From Sphingobium sp. (GTDB taxonomy: Bacteria > Pseudomonadota > Alphaproteobacteria > Sphingomonadales > Sphingomonadaceae), in NCBI GenBank assembly GCA_022652485.1, contig JALCRK010000003.1:1-35797 (forward strand): a stretch of DNA of 35,797 nt, given 5' to 3'. Numbering within the stretch: position 1 is the first letter of the stretch; the number at the start of each line of letters is the position of its first letter. Below the pieces are notes generated by a model. It ran no database searches, was not told the origin of the DNA, and worked only from the letters and a program-made list of their open reading frames with translations. The translations under genes and the position numbers were made by a program. Positions 16,385 to 24,603 of this stretch are shown here, piece after piece.

Positions 16385-17395
16385 TCAAAGGAACTTCGAC
16401 ACCACGCCGCTGGTGTCGATCATGCGGTTCGAGAAGCCCCACTCATTGTCGTACCAGGAGAGGACGCGCACGAGGTTGCCATCGATCACCGCCGTTTCGA
16501 GGCTGTCGACGGTCGAGCTGCGCGGATCGGTGTTATAGTCGATCGAGACGAGCGGCTCATCCGAATAGCCGAGCACGCCCTTAAGCGGGCCATTCTCGGA
16601 CGCAGCCTTCAGCAGGCTGTTGACCTCATCCACCGTGGTCGCGCGCTTGGCGATGAACTTCAGGTCCACAACCGAGACGTTCGGGGTCGGCACGCGGACG
16701 GAAGACCCGTCGAGCTTGCCCTTCAGCTCAGGCAGCACCTCGCCGACGGCGCGGGCCGCGCCGGTGGTGGTCGGGATCATCGAGACGGCGGCGGCGCGGG
16801 CGCGGCGCATGTCCTTGTGCAGCTGGTCCAGCGTATTCTGGTCGTTGGTATAGCTGTGGATCGTCGTCATGAAGCCCTTTTCGATGCCGAGGGCGTCATG
16901 CAGCACCTTCGCCAGCGGCGCGAGGCAGTTGGTGGTGCAGCTGGCGTTCGAGATGACGATATCATCGGCGGTCAGCGTTTCATGGTTGACGCCGAACACG
17001 ACGGTCTTGTCGACGCCGGTCGCCGGAGCGGAAATGATGACGCGCTTCGCGCCTGCGGTGAGGTGCGCGCTCGCCTTCGCCTTGTCGGCGAAAATGCCGG
17101 TGCATTCGAGTGCGATCTGCACGCCGTTGGCGGCGTGCGGCAGGTTGGCGGGGTCGCGCTCTGCGGTGACATGGATGCGCTTGCCGTTGATGACGAGATC
17201 GTTGCCATCAACCTCGACCGTGCCGGCGAAATTGCCGTGGACGCTGTCGCGCTTGAACAGCAGGGCGTTGGATTTGGCGTCGCCCAGATCGTTGATGCTG
17301 ACCAGCTCCAGGTCATGATCGGTACGCGAGAGGATCGCGCGGGCGACGAGGCGGCCGATGCGACCAAAACCGTTGATTGCTACTTTAACAGCCAC
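16385..17395 (-). CDS. gap: glyceraldehyde-3-phosphate dehydrogenase, type I
   Basis: Oxidises glyceraldehyde-3-phosphate to 1,3-bisphosphoglycerate with NAD(P). The 336-residue protein has NGFGRIGR (8-15), ECTGIF and the catalytic [12 protein letters not shown] with Cys153. [19 protein letters not shown] follows, with the catalytic His, and the C-terminal [12 protein letters not shown] is present. The start is GTG 17395 with AGGAG eight bases upstream. The 27-base gap to tkt suggests co-transcription from tkt through gap, with pgk and the aldolase downstream. Confidence 0.97.
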   Translation of the reverse strand: MAVKVAINGFGRIGRLVARAILSRTDHDLELVSINDLGDAKSNALLFKRDSVHGNFAGTVEVDGNDLVINGKRIHVTAERDPANLPHAANGVQIALECTGIFADKAKASAHLTAGAKRVIISAPATGVDKTVVFGVNHETLTADDIVISNASCTTNCLAPLAKVLHDALGIEKGFMTTIHSYTNDQNTLDQLHKDMRRARAAAVSMIPTTTGAARAVGEVLPELKGKLDGSSVRVPTPNVSVVDLKFIAKRATTVDEVNSLLKAASENGPLKGVLGYSDEPLVSIDYNTDPRSSTVDSLETAVIDGNLVRVLSWYDNEWGFSNRMIDTSGVVSKFL

Positions 17396-17422
17396 TGTTC
17401 TAGCTCCTGCTTCTGTTCGTTC

Positions 17423-19393
17423 TCAGTTGTCCAATGCCGCAACGATTTGCGGCGCGATCTTTTCCGCTGTCAGGCCGAAATGGTCATAGAGCGCTTCGAT
17501 GGGCGCAGACGCCCCGAACGTGTCTATGCCGAAGCGCAGCCCGGCGATCCCGGTGATCATCTCCCAGCCGAAGGTCGTGCCCGCCTCGATCGAGACGCGC
17601 AGCACATCATGGGGCAGGATGTCGTTTCGATACTCTTCCGGCTGGGCCAGGAAGCGGGACCAGGACGGCATGGAGATGACGTCAGCGCCGATCCCCTGGG
17701 CTTCGAGCGCCTCGGCCGTCTTGACCGCGATCTCGACCTCCGAGCCGGTAGCCACGATCACCACCTTGCGCGCGGCGGCGGTGGCAGCGCGCAGGCGATA
17801 GCCGCCCTTGGCGCTCAGCATACCCCCGGAGGTACGCAGCTGCGGCAGGTTCTGACGGGTAAGCGCCAACACCGATGGCGTGCTCTCGTTCTTGAGCGCC
17901 AGCGCCCAGCACTCGGCGGTCTCGACCACGTCGCACGGGCGGAACACCTCAAGATTGGGGATCATCCGCATCGACATGATGTGTTCGATCGGCTGATGCG
18001 TCGGGCCATCTTCGCCGAGGCCGATGCTGTCATGCGTCAACACATAGACGACCCGCTGGCGCTGGAGCGCCGACATGCGGATGGCGTTGCGGCAATAGTC
18101 CGAGAAGACGAGGAAAGTGCCGCCATAGGGAATGATGCCGCCATGCAGCGCCATGCCGTTCATCGCGGCGGCCATGCCGAACTCGCGGATACCGTAATAG
18201 ACGTAGCGGCCCGAATAATCGGACGGCCCGAAGGGCGTCGTCGCCTTGGTCTTGGTGTTGTTTGAGCCGGTAAGGTCCGCCGAGCCGCCGACCATTTCGG
18301 GAATGAGCGGCGTGATTGCCTCCAGCGCCATCTCGCTCGCCTTGCGAGTCGCGACCTTTTGCGGGTTCGCGAGCAGGCCGTCGATATAGGCGTTCATGCC
18401 TTCATCGCCTGCGGGGAGCTGGCCTGCCATGCGGCGCTCGAACTCGGACTTCTGGGCGCTGGTCGAGAGGCGCGCTTCCCATTCCGCGCGGGCAGAAGCG
18501 CCGCGCTTTCCTGCGGCTTCCCACTCGCCCTTCACATCGGCGGGAATTTCAAACGGGGCATGATCCCAGCCCAGCTCGGCGCGCGCCGCGGCGATCTCTT
18601 CCGCCCCCAGCGGCGAGCCATGCACATTGTGCCCGCCCTGCTTGTTGGGCGCGCCCTTGCCGATGATCGTGCGGCAGGCGACGAGGCTTGGGCGCGGATC
18701 GGCGGCGGCTTGCGTGAGCGCGCGGCGGATATCGGCAAAGTCGTGGCCATCGCACTCCGCGACATGCCAGCCGGTGGCGGCATAGCGCGCCTTGATGTCC
18801 TCGCTGGAGGACATGGAGACGTCGCCGTCGATGGTGATGCGGTTGTCGTCCCACAGCACGTTCAACCGCCCGAGTTTCAGGTGGCCGGCAAGGCCGATCG
18901 CTTCATGGTTGATGCCTTCCATCAGGCAGCCATCGCCCGCGACCACCCACGTCTTGTGATCGACCAGCGCGTCGCCGAACACGGCGTTCAGATGCCGTTC
19001 GGCCATCGCCATGCCGACCGCCATCGCCAGCCCCTGCCCCAGCGGGCCGGTGGTGCACTCGACGCCCGGCAGCTCGAAATTCTCGGGGTGCCCCGCGCAG
19101 GGGCTGTGCAGCTGACGGAAGTTGCGGATGTCCTCGATCGTCGGGCGCGCATAGCCGGTCAAATGCAGCAGCGCGTAAATGAGCATCGAGCCATGCCCGG
19201 CGGACAGCACGAAGCGATCCCGGTCCGCCCAGTGCGGCGCGGCGGCATCGAACTTCAGATAATCACGGAACAGCACGGTGGCGACATCGGCCATGCCCAT
19301 CGGCATACCGGGATGGCCCGAATTCGCCCCCTGCACCGCATCCATTGACAGCGCCCGGATCGCGTTGGCCAGCGTCTGTTCGGAAATGCTCAT
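17423..19393 (-). CDS. tkt: transketolase
   Basis: A TPP enzyme transferring two-carbon units in the non-oxidative pentose phosphate pathway. The 656-residue protein starts MSISEQTLANAIRALSMDAV at ATG 19393. It has ANSGHPGMPMGMAD, LSAGHGSMLIYALLHLTGY, the TPP motif GDGCLMEGINHEAIGLAGHL-KLGRLNVLWDDN and HNVHGSPLG. VYVLTHDSIGLGEDGPTHQP is the pyrimidine-binding region, and the C-terminal SFGASAPI-like DTFGASAPIEALYDHFG is present. An open frame of 46 codons upstream has no homologous content and is excluded. It heads the tkt-gap-pgk-fda run and diverges from the zauP/zapA pair. Confidence 0.96.
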   Translation of the reverse strand: MSISEQTLANAIRALSMDAVQGANSGHPGMPMGMADVATVLFRDYLKFDAAAPHWADRDRFVLSAGHGSMLIYALLHLTGYARPTIEDIRNFRQLHSPCAGHPENFELPGVECTTGPLGQGLAMAVGMAMAERHLNAVFGDALVDHKTWVVAGDGCLMEGINHEAIGLAGHLKLGRLNVLWDDNRITIDGDVSMSSSEDIKARYAATGWHVAECDGHDFADIRRALTQAAADPRPSLVACRTIIGKGAPNKQGGHNVHGSPLGAEEIAAARAELGWDHAPFEIPADVKGEWEAAGKRGASARAEWEARLSTSAQKSEFERRMAGQLPAGDEGMNAYIDGLLANPQKVATRKASEMALEAITPLIPEMVGGSADLTGSNNTKTKATTPFGPSDYSGRYVYYGIREFGMAAAMNGMALHGGIIPYGGTFLVFSDYCRNAIRMSALQRQRVVYVLTHDSIGLGEDGPTHQPIEHIMSMRMIPNLEVFRPCDVVETAECWALALKNESTPSVLALTRQNLPQLRTSGGMLSAKGGYRLRAATAAARKVVIVATGSEVEIAVKTAEALEAQGIGADVISMPSWSRFLAQPEEYRNDILPHDVLRVSIEAGTTFGWEMITGIAGLRFGIDTFGASAPIEALYDHFGLTAEKIAPQIVAALDN

Positions 19394-19586
19394 CAGAGGG
19401 GTGCCTTCATGTGCTGGTATTTTGCCTCGCGCGCCCGCGCCATGCGAGTCGCGGCGTGCGCGGTTCCTTTGTCCCGCCAAGCACGAGTCGTCAACCGCGG
19501 CAACCATCATTCCTCCGCATATGCGGCACAATTGCCTGTAAACTGGATGCTTGTACCGCGTTTGCAGATGTTGCTATGAGCAAGCC

Positions 19587-19775
19587 ATGCCGAGTTCCGC
19601 CCTTCTTCAGGCGCTTGATCGCCTCGATCATGCCGTCAGCCGCGCCGAACAGGCGCTCGATCACCGTGTCGCGCACGATGGCAACACTTCGGAAGCCAGA
19701 GACAAGGCAATCCGGGACGCCATAGCGGAGATTGACGAACTGGTCGTTTCCTTGGGCGGAGGCGCGAATGGCTGA
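19587..19775 (+). CDS. small coiled-coil protein, ZauP-like (ZapA-upstream protein)
   Basis: A 62-residue protein (SALLQALDRLDHAVSRAEQA...) rich in Ala, Arg, Asp and Glu with heptad-like spacing, predicted as a single helix/coiled coil. It overlaps zapA by eight bases. In Caulobacter a small coiled-coil protein encoded directly upstream of zapA, ZauP, works with ZapA to focus the Z-ring. Position, size and composition make this the probable equivalent; sequence identity to ZauP cannot be tested here. The start is ATG 19587. An earlier in-frame start would add a Cys-rich stretch that looks non-coding. Confidence 0.72.
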   Translation: MPSSALLQALDRLDHAVSRAEQALDHRVAHDGNTSEARDKAIRDAIAEIDELVVSLGGGANG

Positions 19776-20100
19776 GGTCACGCTCGATATCGGCGGGCGG
19801 CTGTACGACGTGCACTGCCGCGACGGCGAGGAGCGCCAGTTGCAGCGCCTCGCCGCAATCATAGACGACAAGACCAAGGTGGCGCGGCGGGCTTCCGCGG
19901 GCCTCACTGAAGTGCGCCAGCTGCTGTTCGCCGCGATTCTGCTGGCGGACGAACTCGACGAACTGCACGCCAAGGGCAAGGCTCAGGGCACATTCGACCT
20001 TTCCCCCGCCTCCGGCGCGGCCGACGACCACGCCGCCGCCGAACGGCTGAACCACCTGGCCGCCCGCATCGAAAGCCTCGCGCAAAAGCTTGCGGACTGA
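19768..20100 (+). CDS. zapA: cell division protein ZapA
   Basis: A 110-residue Z-ring-associated protein that bundles FtsZ. The N-terminal domain MAEVTLDIGGRLYDVHCRDGEE followed by LQRLAAIIDDKTK matches the ZapA globular head. The middle VRQLLFAAILLADELDEL is the start of its long helix, and the C-terminal helix (AERLNHLAARIESLAQKLA) gives the dimer/tetramer coiled coil. The start is ATG 19768 inside the end of the upstream ZauP-like gene (ATGGCTGA overlap). It is followed by the 6S RNA gene and 5-formyl-THF cyclo-ligase, the classical bacterial order. Confidence 0.93.
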   Translation: MAEVTLDIGGRLYDVHCRDGEERQLQRLAAIIDDKTKVARRASAGLTEVRQLLFAAILLADELDELHAKGKAQGTFDLSPASGAADDHAAAERLNHLAARIESLAQKLAD

Positions 20101-20121
20101 GGCCGCGCACCCTAGATAAGA

Positions 20122-20295
20122 AAGTGGCGGGTACTGCCCGGCACGAGCTGTAGCGAACATCCCTGAGGCGATATAACATCCAAGGGGGCTGTCCCTGTGC
20201 GGGTCCTGGCCCGACATATATGGTCCCCACCTGACGTAATGGCGTCAGAGGATATTCCAGCAAACGACCACGGCGGTCCCGCCAACCCGCCATTC
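20122..20295 (+). ncRNA. ssrS: 6S RNA
   Basis: The 333-bp space between zapA and the 5-formyl-THF cyclo-ligase gene is the usual place of ssrS. The transcript would be closed by tggcgggt (20125-20132) pairing with acccgcca (20285-20292). Long partly paired arms (gcccggcacgagctgtagc, ggctgtccctgtgcggg) surround a central region rich in internal loops, giving a rod of about 170 nt. 6S RNA mimics an open promoter and sequesters sigma70 RNA polymerase in stationary phase. A small ccgt/acgg hairpin lies at about 20295-20306. Ends are estimates; identification rests on synteny and fold. Confidence 0.75.
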
Positions 20296-20433
20296 CGTTG
20301 ATACGGGCCTGCAAAGAGCGCTTATTTGTGCTCCGGTGCTCACGTACTATTGGAGTACGCCGAGCCCCGGTGCTCGAAACCCCTCTTATCGGCTCCGTCT
20401 GAACGGAATGACATCTCTGTTCCGGGGCTACGA

Positions 20434-21006
20434 TTGACCGACTCGTCCGACAAGTCCGCGCTGCGCCTTTCCGCCCGCGCCCGGCGCGCCGCTTTCGTCG
20501 CAGGGCTGGACCCGATGGCGCACCGGCTCGCCTTCCGGGCGCTGCCCAGCCCGGTGCGCACGTTGCTCGGCGGGCGGGAGCGGATCGCACTCTATGCGGC
20601 GGTGAACGACGAGGCGCCCGCGCTCCGGCTGGCGGATGCCCTCATTGCCGAAGGCAAGACCCTCTGCCTCCCACGGGTGGTGGACCGCATGGGCACGATG
20701 GAGTTCCGCGCCTGGGCGCCCGGCGATGCGCTGGAGGAAGGCCCGTTCGCCACCCGCCATCCGTCCTCGCACGCCCCCGTCGTACACCCCGACATCATCA
20801 TCGCCCCCCTTCTCGCCTTCGATGCGCGGCTGATGCGACTGGGCCAGGGCGGCGGCTATTACGACCGCGCCTTCGCCCGCTACGGCGAAGCGCTGCGCAT
20901 CGGTCTCGCCTGGTCGGTGCAGCAGATCACGCAAGTGCCGGCCGATCCGTGGGACGTGCCGCTGCATCTTGTCATCACCGAGCGCAGCATTATGGAAGCC
21001 TCATGA
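20434..21006 (+). CDS. 5-formyltetrahydrofolate cyclo-ligase
   Basis: ATP-dependent conversion of 5-formyl-THF to 5,10-methenyl-THF, returning the folate to the one-carbon pool. With a TTG start at 20434 the product has 190 residues, the normal length. ALRLSARARRAAF is the basic N-terminal helix. PHPDIIIAPLLAFD (as VVHPDIIIAPLLAFDARLMRLG) and GQGGGYYDRAFAR form the nucleotide/folate-binding C-terminal motif. The frame has no in-frame ATG before Met28, and earlier TTG codons read into the preceding spacer, so 20434 is the best guess. It sits downstream of 6S RNA as in many bacteria (fau/ygfA) and overlaps the DUF2842 gene by ATGA. Confidence 0.9.
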   Translation: MTDSSDKSALRLSARARRAAFVAGLDPMAHRLAFRALPSPVRTLLGGRERIALYAAVNDEAPALRLADALIAEGKTLCLPRVVDRMGTMEFRAWAPGDALEEGPFATRHPSSHAPVVHPDIIIAPLLAFDARLMRLGQGGGYYDRAFARYGEALRIGLAWSVQQITQVPADPWDVPLHLVITERSIMEAS

Positions 21007-21227
21007 TCGGTGCCCCTCCCCCGCCCAGCTGGCGCAAGCCCGCGGGCATGTTCCTCATCATCGGCCTCATCGCGCTATGGGCCTTCCTCATCGGCAGTTT
21101 CTCGCAGGAACTGGGCGCGCTACCGGGATGGGCGCAGATCCCGATCTACATCGTCACCGGCATCATCTGGATCATGCCGCTGAAGCCGCTGTTGCAGTGG
21201 ATGGAGACCGGGCGCTGGAGACCGTAA
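21003..21227 (+). CDS. DUF2842 small membrane protein
   Basis: A 74-residue protein with two hydrophobic segments, about 16-32 and 46-62. WRKPAGMFLIIGLIALWAF and the C-terminal IIWIMPLKPLLQWMETGRW fit the alphaproteobacterial DUF2842 family (WRK at the start, PL.PL..WM at the end). The start ATG 21003 overlaps the stop of the cyclo-ligase (ATGA), so the two are translationally coupled. Function unknown; it is predicted in the inner membrane. Confidence 0.85.
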   Translation: MIGAPPPPSWRKPAGMFLIIGLIALWAFLIGSFSQELGALPGWAQIPIYIVTGIIWIMPLKPLLQWMETGRWRP

Positions 21228-21257
21228 GGCAAAGCGCGAAATAATGGCGAACGGGTG

Positions 21258-21286
21258 TTGACAGCATCCCGGCCTTCCGATAGCTG
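21258..21286 (+). promoter_or_regulatory. probable sigma70 promoter upstream of tRNA-Asp
   Basis: A consensus TTGACA (21258-21263) is followed after 17 bases by TAGCTG (21281-21286), about 90 bases before tRNA-Asp. The -35 is perfect; the -10 is weak but starts TA. No gene lies between. Confidence 0.5.
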
Positions 21287-21374
21287 GCCCCTCCACACCG
21301 GAACGACATGAGGCGGCACACACCGCACCGCGCCGCTCCGGAGTGCGCTGAAGGCGAGCAATCGCACCAGATGC

Positions 21375-21451
<77 letters not shown>

Positions 21452-21475
21452 TTTCTTATAGAAATCGGCTCAAAT

Positions 21476-22426
21476 TCACACCGCCACAGGTGCCGCGATA
21501 TGCGCCTGGGGGGCGTAGTCCGTCACCACGAAATCCTCGATCGCGTAATCGAACATGCTTGCGGGTTTGCGCGCGATCTTCAGCTTCGGCGCGCCTTCGG
21601 GCGTGCGGCCAAGCTGCGTCTCGATCAGCTCGGCGTGATTGAGGTAGAGATGCACGTCTCCACCCTGCCAGACGATCTCGCCCGGCGCGAGGTCGCATTG
21701 CTGCGCCAGCATCCGGGTCAGCAGCGCGAGGCCGAAGATGTTGAACGGCACGCCGAGCACGAAATCCGCGCTGCGCTGGAACAACAACCCGGAGAGCTTG
21801 CCGTCCGCGACGTGGAACTGGTAGGTCATGTGGCAGGGCGGCAGCGCCATGCTGTCCACCTCGTCGACATTCCAGCCGGTGAACAGCAGGCGGCGCGAGC
21901 CGGGGTTAGTGCGGATGCCCTCCACCAGCGCGGCGATCTGGTTGTGGCCCTGGCGCGCACGGCGGTATAGCCCCTCGCCCCCAGCTCCCGCCGGGCCTGC
22001 GGGCTCGTAGCGGGGCCAGTTGACCCACTGAGCGCCATAGACCGGCCCGAGATCGCCCCACTGAAGCGCGAACGCCTCGTCGGCGACGATCCGCGCCTCG
22101 AAATCGTCACGGCTGATGACCTCGCCTGTCGCCTTTCGGTATTTGTCCAGCGGCCAATCGGTCCAGATATGCACGCCCTGCTCGACGAGCGGACGGATGT
22201 TGGTGTTGCCGGTCAGGAACCACAACATCTCGCGCGCGGCGGCCTTCCAGTACACGCGCTTGGTGGTGAGCAGCGGCACCGCGTCATCTGCGAGCGAAAA
22301 GCGCATGGTCGCGCCGAACAGCGCGCGCGTGCCCACGCCCGTGCGGTCGACGCGTTCATGCCCCTCGGCCCAGATGCGGCGCATCAGATCGAGATATTGC
22401 TGCTCATAATGGTCGGCATCGGGCAT
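21476..22426 (-). CDS. thyA: thymidylate synthase
   Basis: Methylates dUMP to dTMP with 5,10-methylene-THF. The 316-residue protein has DRTGVGTRALFGATMRFSL, WFLTGNTNI, GDLGPVYGAQW, the catalytic Cys in LPPCHMTYQF, QRSADFVLGVPFNI and GGDVHLYLNH. The C-terminus AHIAAPVAV closes the active site. It is the long ThyA form: about 30 extra residues lie between HIWTDW and GDLGPVYG and another 15 Gly/Ala-rich residues after the WPRY motif. The start is ATG 22426 with a weak ribosome site. It is transcribed towards tRNA-Asp and ends 25 bases from it. Confidence 0.97.
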   Translation of the reverse strand: MPDADHYEQQYLDLMRRIWAEGHERVDRTGVGTRALFGATMRFSLADDAVPLLTTKRVYWKAAAREMLWFLTGNTNIRPLVEQGVHIWTDWPLDKYRKATGEVISRDDFEARIVADEAFALQWGDLGPVYGAQWVNWPRYEPAGPAGAGGEGLYRRARQGHNQIAALVEGIRTNPGSRRLLFTGWNVDEVDSMALPPCHMTYQFHVADGKLSGLLFQRSADFVLGVPFNIFGLALLTRMLAQQCDLAPGEIVWQGGDVHLYLNHAELIETQLGRTPEGAPKLKIARKPASMFDYAIEDFVVTDYAPQAHIAAPVAV

Positions 22427-22595
22427 CGGTCGGCATCATCCCCATTGGATCGCGGCCTCCCCTCCATGCGCACCCGCCGGGCGAGCGTCAAGAGCGGGGA
22501 ACTCACTCCGAAATGGAGCAAGTCCGCGACGGCGCCAAGCATAACGGATCATCCTGCATCTGGCGGGTCAAGGCCGATGCTGCGCACATCGCTTC

Positions 22596-22964
22596 ATGCC
22601 GCCGGAATCAGGGTTTGAGATGATCGCCGACCAGCTGCGCACGCGCTGCGCCGGCAACGAGGTGATGGCCGCAGTGTTCCTCTCCCCCGCGCGACCCATG
22701 CCCGAGGTGATGCTGCACGAGGGCACGCCCGACTCCGTGCCGCTGCCCACGGCGCTGATCCTGGAACGCGGCATGCATATCGGAGCCTCGCACCTGCTCT
22801 TGATCCACACCCACCCTTCCGGCAACCCGCTGCCCAGCGCGCAGGACATGATCGCCACAAGACGGCTGTACCGCCACCTCCGCTCGCACGGAATGCGCCT
22901 TCATGATCACCTCATCCTCGCGCGGGAACGCTATTTCAGCTTCCGGATGCAGGGTCTTTTGTGA
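22596..22964 (+). CDS. JAB/MPN domain protein, RadC-related, lacking the HhH domain
   Basis: A 122-residue protein that is only the JAB1/MPN metalloprotease-like domain of RadC. The JAMM motif is intact: IHTHPSGNPLPSAQD with His71, His73, Ser75 and Asp84, and a Glu in LERGMHIGAS upstream. Normal RadC has about 220 residues with an N-terminal helix-hairpin-helix part, absent here. Function of RadC-type JAB proteins is unclear. The start is ATG 22596, or ATG 22620 eight codons later. It lies between thyA and tRNA-Pro, near the island boundary. Confidence 0.85.
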   Translation: MPPESGFEMIADQLRTRCAGNEVMAAVFLSPARPMPEVMLHEGTPDSVPLPTALILERGMHIGASHLLLIHTHPSGNPLPSAQDMIATRRLYRHLRSHGMRLHDHLILARERYFSFRMQGLL

Positions 22965-22990
22965 AAGCTGCATCGATCGACGGCTTTTCC

Positions 22991-23019
22991 TTGCAACGCG
23001 CCAATCCCCCCCCTATAGG
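22991..23019 (+). promoter_or_regulatory. probable promoter of tRNA-Pro
   Basis: TTGCAA (22991-22996) and TATAGG (23014-23019) are spaced by 17 bases and end about 40 bases before the tRNA-Pro gene, with a C-rich spacer. Confidence 0.55.
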
Positions 23020-23059
23020 CAGCGCCTGCCTTGCCGGGATCGACTGATTCCGGCCCGGT

Positions 23060-23136
23060 CGGGGAGTAGCTCAGCCTGGTAGAGCACTGTCTTCGGGAGG
23101 CAGGGGCCGGAGGTTCGAATCCTCTCTCCCCGACCA
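23060..23136 (+). tRNA. tRNA-Pro (anticodon CGG)
   Basis: A 77-nt cloverleaf. Acceptor CGGGGAG pairs with CTCCCCG, the D-arm is AGCTCAGCCTGGTAGAGC, and stem CTGTC/GGCAG encloses loop TTCGGGA with anticodon CGG at 23094-23096. The T-arm GGAGGTTCGAATCCTC and an encoded CCA (23134-23136) follow. Its 3' end coincides with an abrupt change to AT-rich, accessory DNA, so it may be the insertion site of the island that follows. Confidence 0.97.
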
Positions 23137-23260
23137 AAATACAAGTTTCGCATAAGTTATTGATTTTTTTGCGAAAAATAACCCATTTTTAGCCTGTGCA
23201 GAAACTGTGTAGATTATTTTTCGGCTTCGCCCGAAAGTGAACTTGGATTGCAGGCCAGAG
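23137..23260. other. AT-rich junction after tRNA-Pro
   Basis: About 120 bp, distinctly AT-richer than the flanking core, with T- and A-runs (gattttttttgcg-like tract near 23161-23178). No coding frame is convincing. A short hairpin ttcggcttcgcccgaa lies near 23220-23235, about 25 bases beyond the stop of the MFS gene, without a U-run. This would be the attachment-site region if the downstream DNA is an integrated element; no integrase gene is present beside it. Confidence 0.45.
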
Positions 23261-24592
23261 TCAGCGTGGCCAATTCCCATGAAGATCGTCGATCAAATAG
23301 TCATGCGCATGACCCGATTGCGACGTTGCGTGTTGCAGCCTGTGCGGATGATTCTCTGGTAGGTCGGGATGTTCATGCTCAATCGTTTTTGGGTCTCGCG
23401 CGGGCCATAGCCAAATGGCGGTCACAACACCGCAGGCTGCAAGAGCGGCCAACGCGAATAATGCAGTCTGCTGTCCGAACCGTGCGCCTACCTGTCCGGC
23501 AAGCGGATAGGCGATCAGCCAGCAGGCATGGCTAAGCGCGAATTGCGCTGCGAAAACGGCGGGTCGATCTTCGGCCTGAGCCGAGCGTCGGAGCAACAGC
23601 CCCGATGGCGTAAGGGCCGCCGCATAGGCCGTTCCCAGTACAAACCAGCCTGCGAGCAGAACGGGCCAGAATGTTGCCGTCATGCCTCCAGACGCAAGGC
23701 CGAGTGCTGCGAGTGCCGCTGTCAGCACCGCCGCCCCGCCGAGCATCACAGTGCGGCCTTCGATCCGGTCGAGCAGGCGCGGCAAGGCCAGCGCGGCGAG
23801 CATCGAGCCGCCGCCATACGCCGCGAGCGACAGGGCCACTTCGCGTTGCCCGAAGCCGAACGTGTTGCGCACGATCACGACGGAGTTGACGATGACCATC
23901 GCGCTCGCCGCCGCCGCCGCGAGATTGACCGCGAGCAACCCGCGCAAACGCGGGGTCTTGAGGTAAATCCGCATTCCGCGCGTGGTGCGCGTGTAGATGC
24001 CGCCCTCGCGCGGTTTGGCGGGCGACCGTGGCAGCGTCACCGACAGTACCATTAGTGCCGAGCCGACAAAGCCAATCGCGGTGCCACCGAATAGCCAATG
24101 GAAGCTGATCACACTGAGCAACGCCGCTGCCAGCATCGGGCTAAGCAAGCTTTCGAGATCATATGCGAGACGAGATAGCGACAGAGCGCGCGTATATTCC
24201 GCCTCGTCTGGAAGGATGTCAGGGATCGTGGCCTGAAAAGTCGGGGTGAAGGCGGCAGAGGCGGATTGTAGAGCGAAGATCAGCACATAGACTTGCCAGA
24301 TTTGATCGACAAACGGCAGTAGCAGGGCAACCCCGGCGCGGATCATATCCATTGCCACCAGAAACGCGCGGCGAGGCAGGCGATCAGCATAGGCACCGAC
24401 GATGGGGCCTATGCCGATATAAGCGATCATTTTGATTGCCAGCGCCGTGCCGAGGACTGCACCTGCATCAGCACCGGCTATGTCATAGGCCAGCAAGCCG
24501 AGTGCGACCGTCGCTAACCCGGTCCCGACAAGTGCGATCACTTGCGCAGCAAGCAGATGCCGGTAGGTTCGATTGGCGAGGACCGTCAACAT
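23261..24592 (-). CDS. MFS efflux transporter with histidine-rich C-terminal tail
   Basis: A 443-residue major-facilitator protein with about 12 hydrophobic segments. [17 protein letters not shown] (about 60-76) is the MFS motif A between helices 2 and 3. After the last helix a cytosolic tail contains [20 protein letters not shown] and GHAHDY, many His residues that would bind divalent metal. NreB-type nickel exporters also carry a His-rich C-terminus, and the neighbouring HupE and CzcA-fragment genes support a nickel/cobalt or related metal role; this is inference. The start is ATG 24592 with a weak ribosome site, 11 bases after the preceding stop in the same transcript. Confidence 0.85.
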   Translation of the reverse strand: MLTVLANRTYRHLLAAQVIALVGTGLATVALGLLAYDIAGADAGAVLGTALAIKMIAYIGIGPIVGAYADRLPRRAFLVAMDMIRAGVALLLPFVDQIWQVYVLIFALQSASAAFTPTFQATIPDILPDEAEYTRALSLSRLAYDLESLLSPMLAAALLSVISFHWLFGGTAIGFVGSALMVLSVTLPRSPAKPREGGIYTRTTRGMRIYLKTPRLRGLLAVNLAAAAASAMVIVNSVVIVRNTFGFGQREVALSLAAYGGGSMLAALALPRLLDRIEGRTVMLGGAAVLTAALAALGLASGGMTATFWPVLLAGWFVLGTAYAAALTPSGLLLRRSAQAEDRPAVFAAQFALSHACWLIAYPLAGQVGARFGQQTALFALAALAACGVVTAIWLWPARDPKTIEHEHPDLPENHPHRLQHATSQSGHAHDYLIDDLHGNWPR

Positions 24593-24603
24593 CGCTCAGC
24601 AGC

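Noticed and set aside
16817..18265. Plus-strand open frame of 482 codons across gap and tkt
   Set aside because: Antisense to two well supported genes and spans their boundary; the product has no recognisable domain.
21476..22426. Extra residues in thymidylate synthase as an insertion
   Set aside because: Total length of 316 equals that of long-form ThyA (such as the Lactobacillus casei enzyme), so the segment before GDLGPVYG is a normal variant.
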